Source: Streptococcus sp. 'caviae' (lineage in GTDB: Bacteria; Bacillota; Bacilli; Lactobacillales; Streptococcaceae). Taken from it: a DNA stretch of 64,000 bases. The stretch lies in assembly GCF_001937065.1 (NCBI RefSeq), contig NZ_MOWR01000001.1, positions 248,001 through 312,000 of the forward strand, written 5' to 3'. Position 1 is the first letter of the stretch. Each line of letters starts with the position of its first letter. The translations under genes and the position numbers were made by a program. Below, piece after piece: positions 62,208 to 64,000 of this stretch. Below the pieces are notes generated by a model. The model saw only the letters and a list, made by a program, of their open reading frames with translations, searched no databases and was not told the DNA's origin.

Positions 62208-62468
62208 ATGAAAAAAGAGCAAAAAGATATTATCAATCGTCTAAAACGGGCCGAAGGACAGTTACGGGGTATCCAAAAAATGATGGAAGAAGATCAAGAA
62301 TGTATTGACATCATCACCCAGCTCTCAGCCGTTCGTTCCAGCATCAACCGCACAATGGGACTGGTCATTGCCAGCAAAATCACTCAGGTTATTGAAGAAC
62401 CCAGTGACGATCCCGCTTTGCAAGAAGAACGCATTCAAGAAGCTATCGGCCTTATTGTGAAAAAATAG
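62208..62468 (+). CDS. CsoR/CstR-family repressor with a single cysteine
   Basis: The 86-residue helical protein starts MKKEQKDIINRLKRAEGQLR and has MMEEDQECIDIITQLSAVRS, the family's first cysteine region (Cys32). The second conserved cysteine, expected after NRTMGLVIASKI, is absent: that position reads TQVIEE. It cannot bind Cu(I) as classic CsoR does (no H/C pair) or form the two-cysteine cross-link of CstR. It is divergent from the rhodanese operon, which it probably represses. The start at 62208 lies 6 bases after the -10, so the transcript is nearly leaderless or starts further in. Confidence 0.83.
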   Translation: MKKEQKDIINRLKRAEGQLRGIQKMMEEDQECIDIITQLSAVRSSINRTMGLVIASKITQVIEEPSDDPALQEERIQEAIGLIVKK

Positions 62469-62899
62469 CAAAAAGGCTGAAGAACCCTTACGCTGCGCTC
62501 AAAACTCCCGTCATTCAAAATACAAAAAATAAGCGGGAAAGAAAAATCAGGAACGGTCAACTCAATTCTGCAGCTCTGACCCCAACCGCCGCATCACAAA
62601 ATATAAAATGAGGCTGAGACTCTTTTGTCTCAGCCTCATTTTTATAATCGTCAAAAAGTGCTTCATCAGCCAGCATGAAATAGTACCATGCAGCTTTAAG
62701 AGCTGAACTTCTGCCTCTCAATGCCGCCCGCAGAGCAGTTATAACCAAGCAGCACCGCCTTTTGGAACAAGAAGAACATTTAACGGTATTTAAAAGACTT
62801 GCTTCTCGTGCAACAAAAGGAAACAAGTCTCATTATTGTATTTTTGGCTGCTGAGAGAGGGAGTCCTCCATCCCAGTTTTTAGCTGTCAGAATAAGCGG
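62469..62899. other. Intergenic region between convergent genes
   Basis: Contains a strong bidirectional terminator (62605-62643). The remaining bases hold no supported gene; a minus-strand frame at 62557-62826 crosses the terminator and is not protein-like. Confidence 0.5.
62605..62643 (-). terminator. Bidirectional terminator
   Basis: AATGAGGCTGAGAC and GTCTCAGCCTCATT pair perfectly with A- and T-rich flanks. It can end both the CsoR-family gene (plus) and the dehydrogenase gene (minus, about 260 bases away). Confidence 0.85.
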
Positions 62900-63781
62900 C
62901 TACTGCAATTTTTGGCCATTTACCAATTCATAATAGCGCGCAATGGCTGAATGGTCATCTGAACCGTAGTCATGAGCCTTAAGCACTTGGAGGATTTCCA
63001 TAGCCTGCGCAGTGAACGGTGTTGACACATTGTAGGAGTGTGAAGCATCTAAAGCATTTTGCAAGTCCTTGATATGCAAATCAATACGGAAACCTGGTGT
63101 AAAATCACCATCAAAAATTTTCTGTGACTTTTGATCCATAACCGTCGAACCGGCCAAACCGCCGCGAATGGCTTCATAAACCCGCGATGGATCAACTCCA
63201 GCTTTCTTAGCCAAAGAATAAGCTTCAGATACTGCAGCAATATTGACCGCAACGATCATTTGATTAGCTAATTTCGTTAAATTACCGGCACCGACTTCAC
63301 CGACGAGAGTAACACTGCTGGCCATGGCCTGCAGAACATCCTTATATTGTTCAAAGACCTTTTCATCACCGCCGACCATAACAGCAATGGTTCCGTCAAT
63401 AGCCTTAGGTTCACCGCCGGACACAGGAGCATCTAAGAAGGATACAGACAGTTCTTTTAACTTGTCATGAAATTCCTTGCTGGCTACTGGTGAAATAGAG
63501 CTCATGTCAATGACCGTCTGACCGGCACTTAAGCCTTCAGCAATCCCGTTTTCATTAAACAGAGCCGCTTTTACATGCGGTGAATTGGGCAGCATGGTGA
63601 TAACAATATCACCCTTTTGAGCAGCATCCTTACCGCTCGCAGCAGCATGGCCGCCAGCTGCTGTCAAGGCATCAATGCTGGATTGATTAAAGTCAAAACC
63701 ATAGACCTCGTGACCGGCCTTGACCAAATTGATAGCCATTGGTTTACCCATAATACCTAATCCGACAAATCCAATTTTCAT
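62900..63781 (-). CDS. Beta-hydroxyacid dehydrogenase (GarR/HIBADH family)
   Basis: The 293-residue protein has the NAD(P) site KIGFVGLGIMGKPMAINLVK, the substrate motif FLDAPVSGGEPKAIDGTIAV, and the catalytic-lysine segment GAGNLTKLANQMIVAVNIAA. Family members reduce tartronate semialdehyde or oxidise 3-hydroxyisobutyrate and relatives. The exact substrate cannot be told. It appears monocistronic. Confidence 0.88.
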   Translation of the reverse strand: MKIGFVGLGIMGKPMAINLVKAGHEVYGFDFNQSSIDALTAAGGHAAASGKDAAQKGDIVITMLPNSPHVKAALFNENGIAEGLSAGQTVIDMSSISPVASKEFHDKLKELSVSFLDAPVSGGEPKAIDGTIAVMVGGDEKVFEQYKDVLQAMASSVTLVGEVGAGNLTKLANQMIVAVNIAAVSEAYSLAKKAGVDPSRVYEAIRGGLAGSTVMDQKSQKIFDGDFTPGFRIDLHIKDLQNALDASHSYNVSTPFTAQAMEILQVLKAHDYGSDDHSAIARYYELVNGQKLQ

Positions 63782-63882
63782 TTTATTTACATCCCTTTCT
63801 GAATTCTATACTTTACATTTTAACAAACCCTTATCTCAAGATAAATAGTATGTGTACTATAATTATTAAGCGACAAGCTTTT

Positions 63883-64000
63883 TTATTTGGTCAATGTACC
63901 AAATAAGGTGATGAGATTTTGGCTGGCTGACAGTACCAAAGATCTGGTATCAGCCATGGCTTCTTCCAAAGTCATCGGACGATTAACAATATCAAAAACA
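63883..64000 (-). CDS. Unidentified gene, C-terminal part only
   Basis: The minus strand enters the window in an open frame and ends VFDIVNRPMTLEEAMADTRS, then LVLSASQNLITLFGTLTK and stop at 63883. Thirty-eight or so residues are visible. I do not recognise the family; the segment is amphipathic, ending with a hydrophobic helix. It lies 101 bases upstream of the dehydrogenase. Confidence 0.55.
   Translation of the reverse strand, partial: VFDIVNRPMTLEEAMADTRSLVLSASQNLITLFGTLTK

Noticed and set aside
62557..62826. 89-codon minus-strand open frame
   Set aside because: It runs through a strong terminator hairpin, has no ribosome site and no family resemblance.

Overview
The window is chromosomal DNA of a low-GC Firmicute, almost certainly a Streptococcus of the mutans group. 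The gene content and order (rpsB-tsf, ctsR-clpC, hslO-dusB, gshF beside purA, ula genes beside a NlmT/NlmE-type peptide exporter, tkt and an UlaG-like gene) fit that group. The exact species cannot be told from sequence reading alone. Most genes lie on the minus strand.

Layout: 1-4.3 kb holds the 5' end of tgt, a CoA-binding protein, polA and a DUF2798-like membrane protein. 4.4-14.3 kb holds two sugar operons. Each has a fructose-type PTS (IIA, IIB, IIC), a PRD regulator and one sugar-phosphate enzyme (a GatZ/KbaZ-like protein; an AlsE-like 3-epimerase). 14.5-17.2 kb is a TcyP-like symporter plus cyclase operon behind a T-box leader. 17.3-22.9 kb has tkt, ulaG and a PRD regulator. 23.2-26.5 kb has the two-gene peptide exporter. 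26.5-32.7 kb is an AT-rich bacteriocin island: two precursors with an unusual leader end, many 46-69 residue membrane proteins, gene remnants, three copies of one promoter module, and an IS110-family element. 32.8-37.7 kb is ulaABCDEF. 38-45.8 kb has phosphoketolase and a galactitol-type PTS operon. 46-58 kb has purA, gshF, a nitroreductase, hslO-dusB, clpC-ctsR, tsf, rpsB and tRNA-Cys. 58.4-64 kb has an S66 peptidase, a persulfide/rhodanese operon divergent from a CsoR-family repressor, a GarR/HIBADH-like dehydrogenase and an unidentified partial gene.

How the genes work together: ascorbate taken up by UlaABC is opened by UlaG and converted by UlaD, UlaE and UlaF to D-xylulose 5-phosphate. 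Phosphoketolase and transketolase, encoded nearby, use that product. The ulaA and ulaG promoters share the same 33-bp inverted-repeat operator, which ties the two loci to one regulator, probably the PRD protein next to ulaG. The exporter probably processes and secretes the bacteriocins. The island looks like a cassette array in decay: small immunity-like genes remain while several precursor genes are broken, and IS110 sits between one promoter copy and its bacteriocin.

All calls come from reading sequence and translations. No database search or structure prediction was run.
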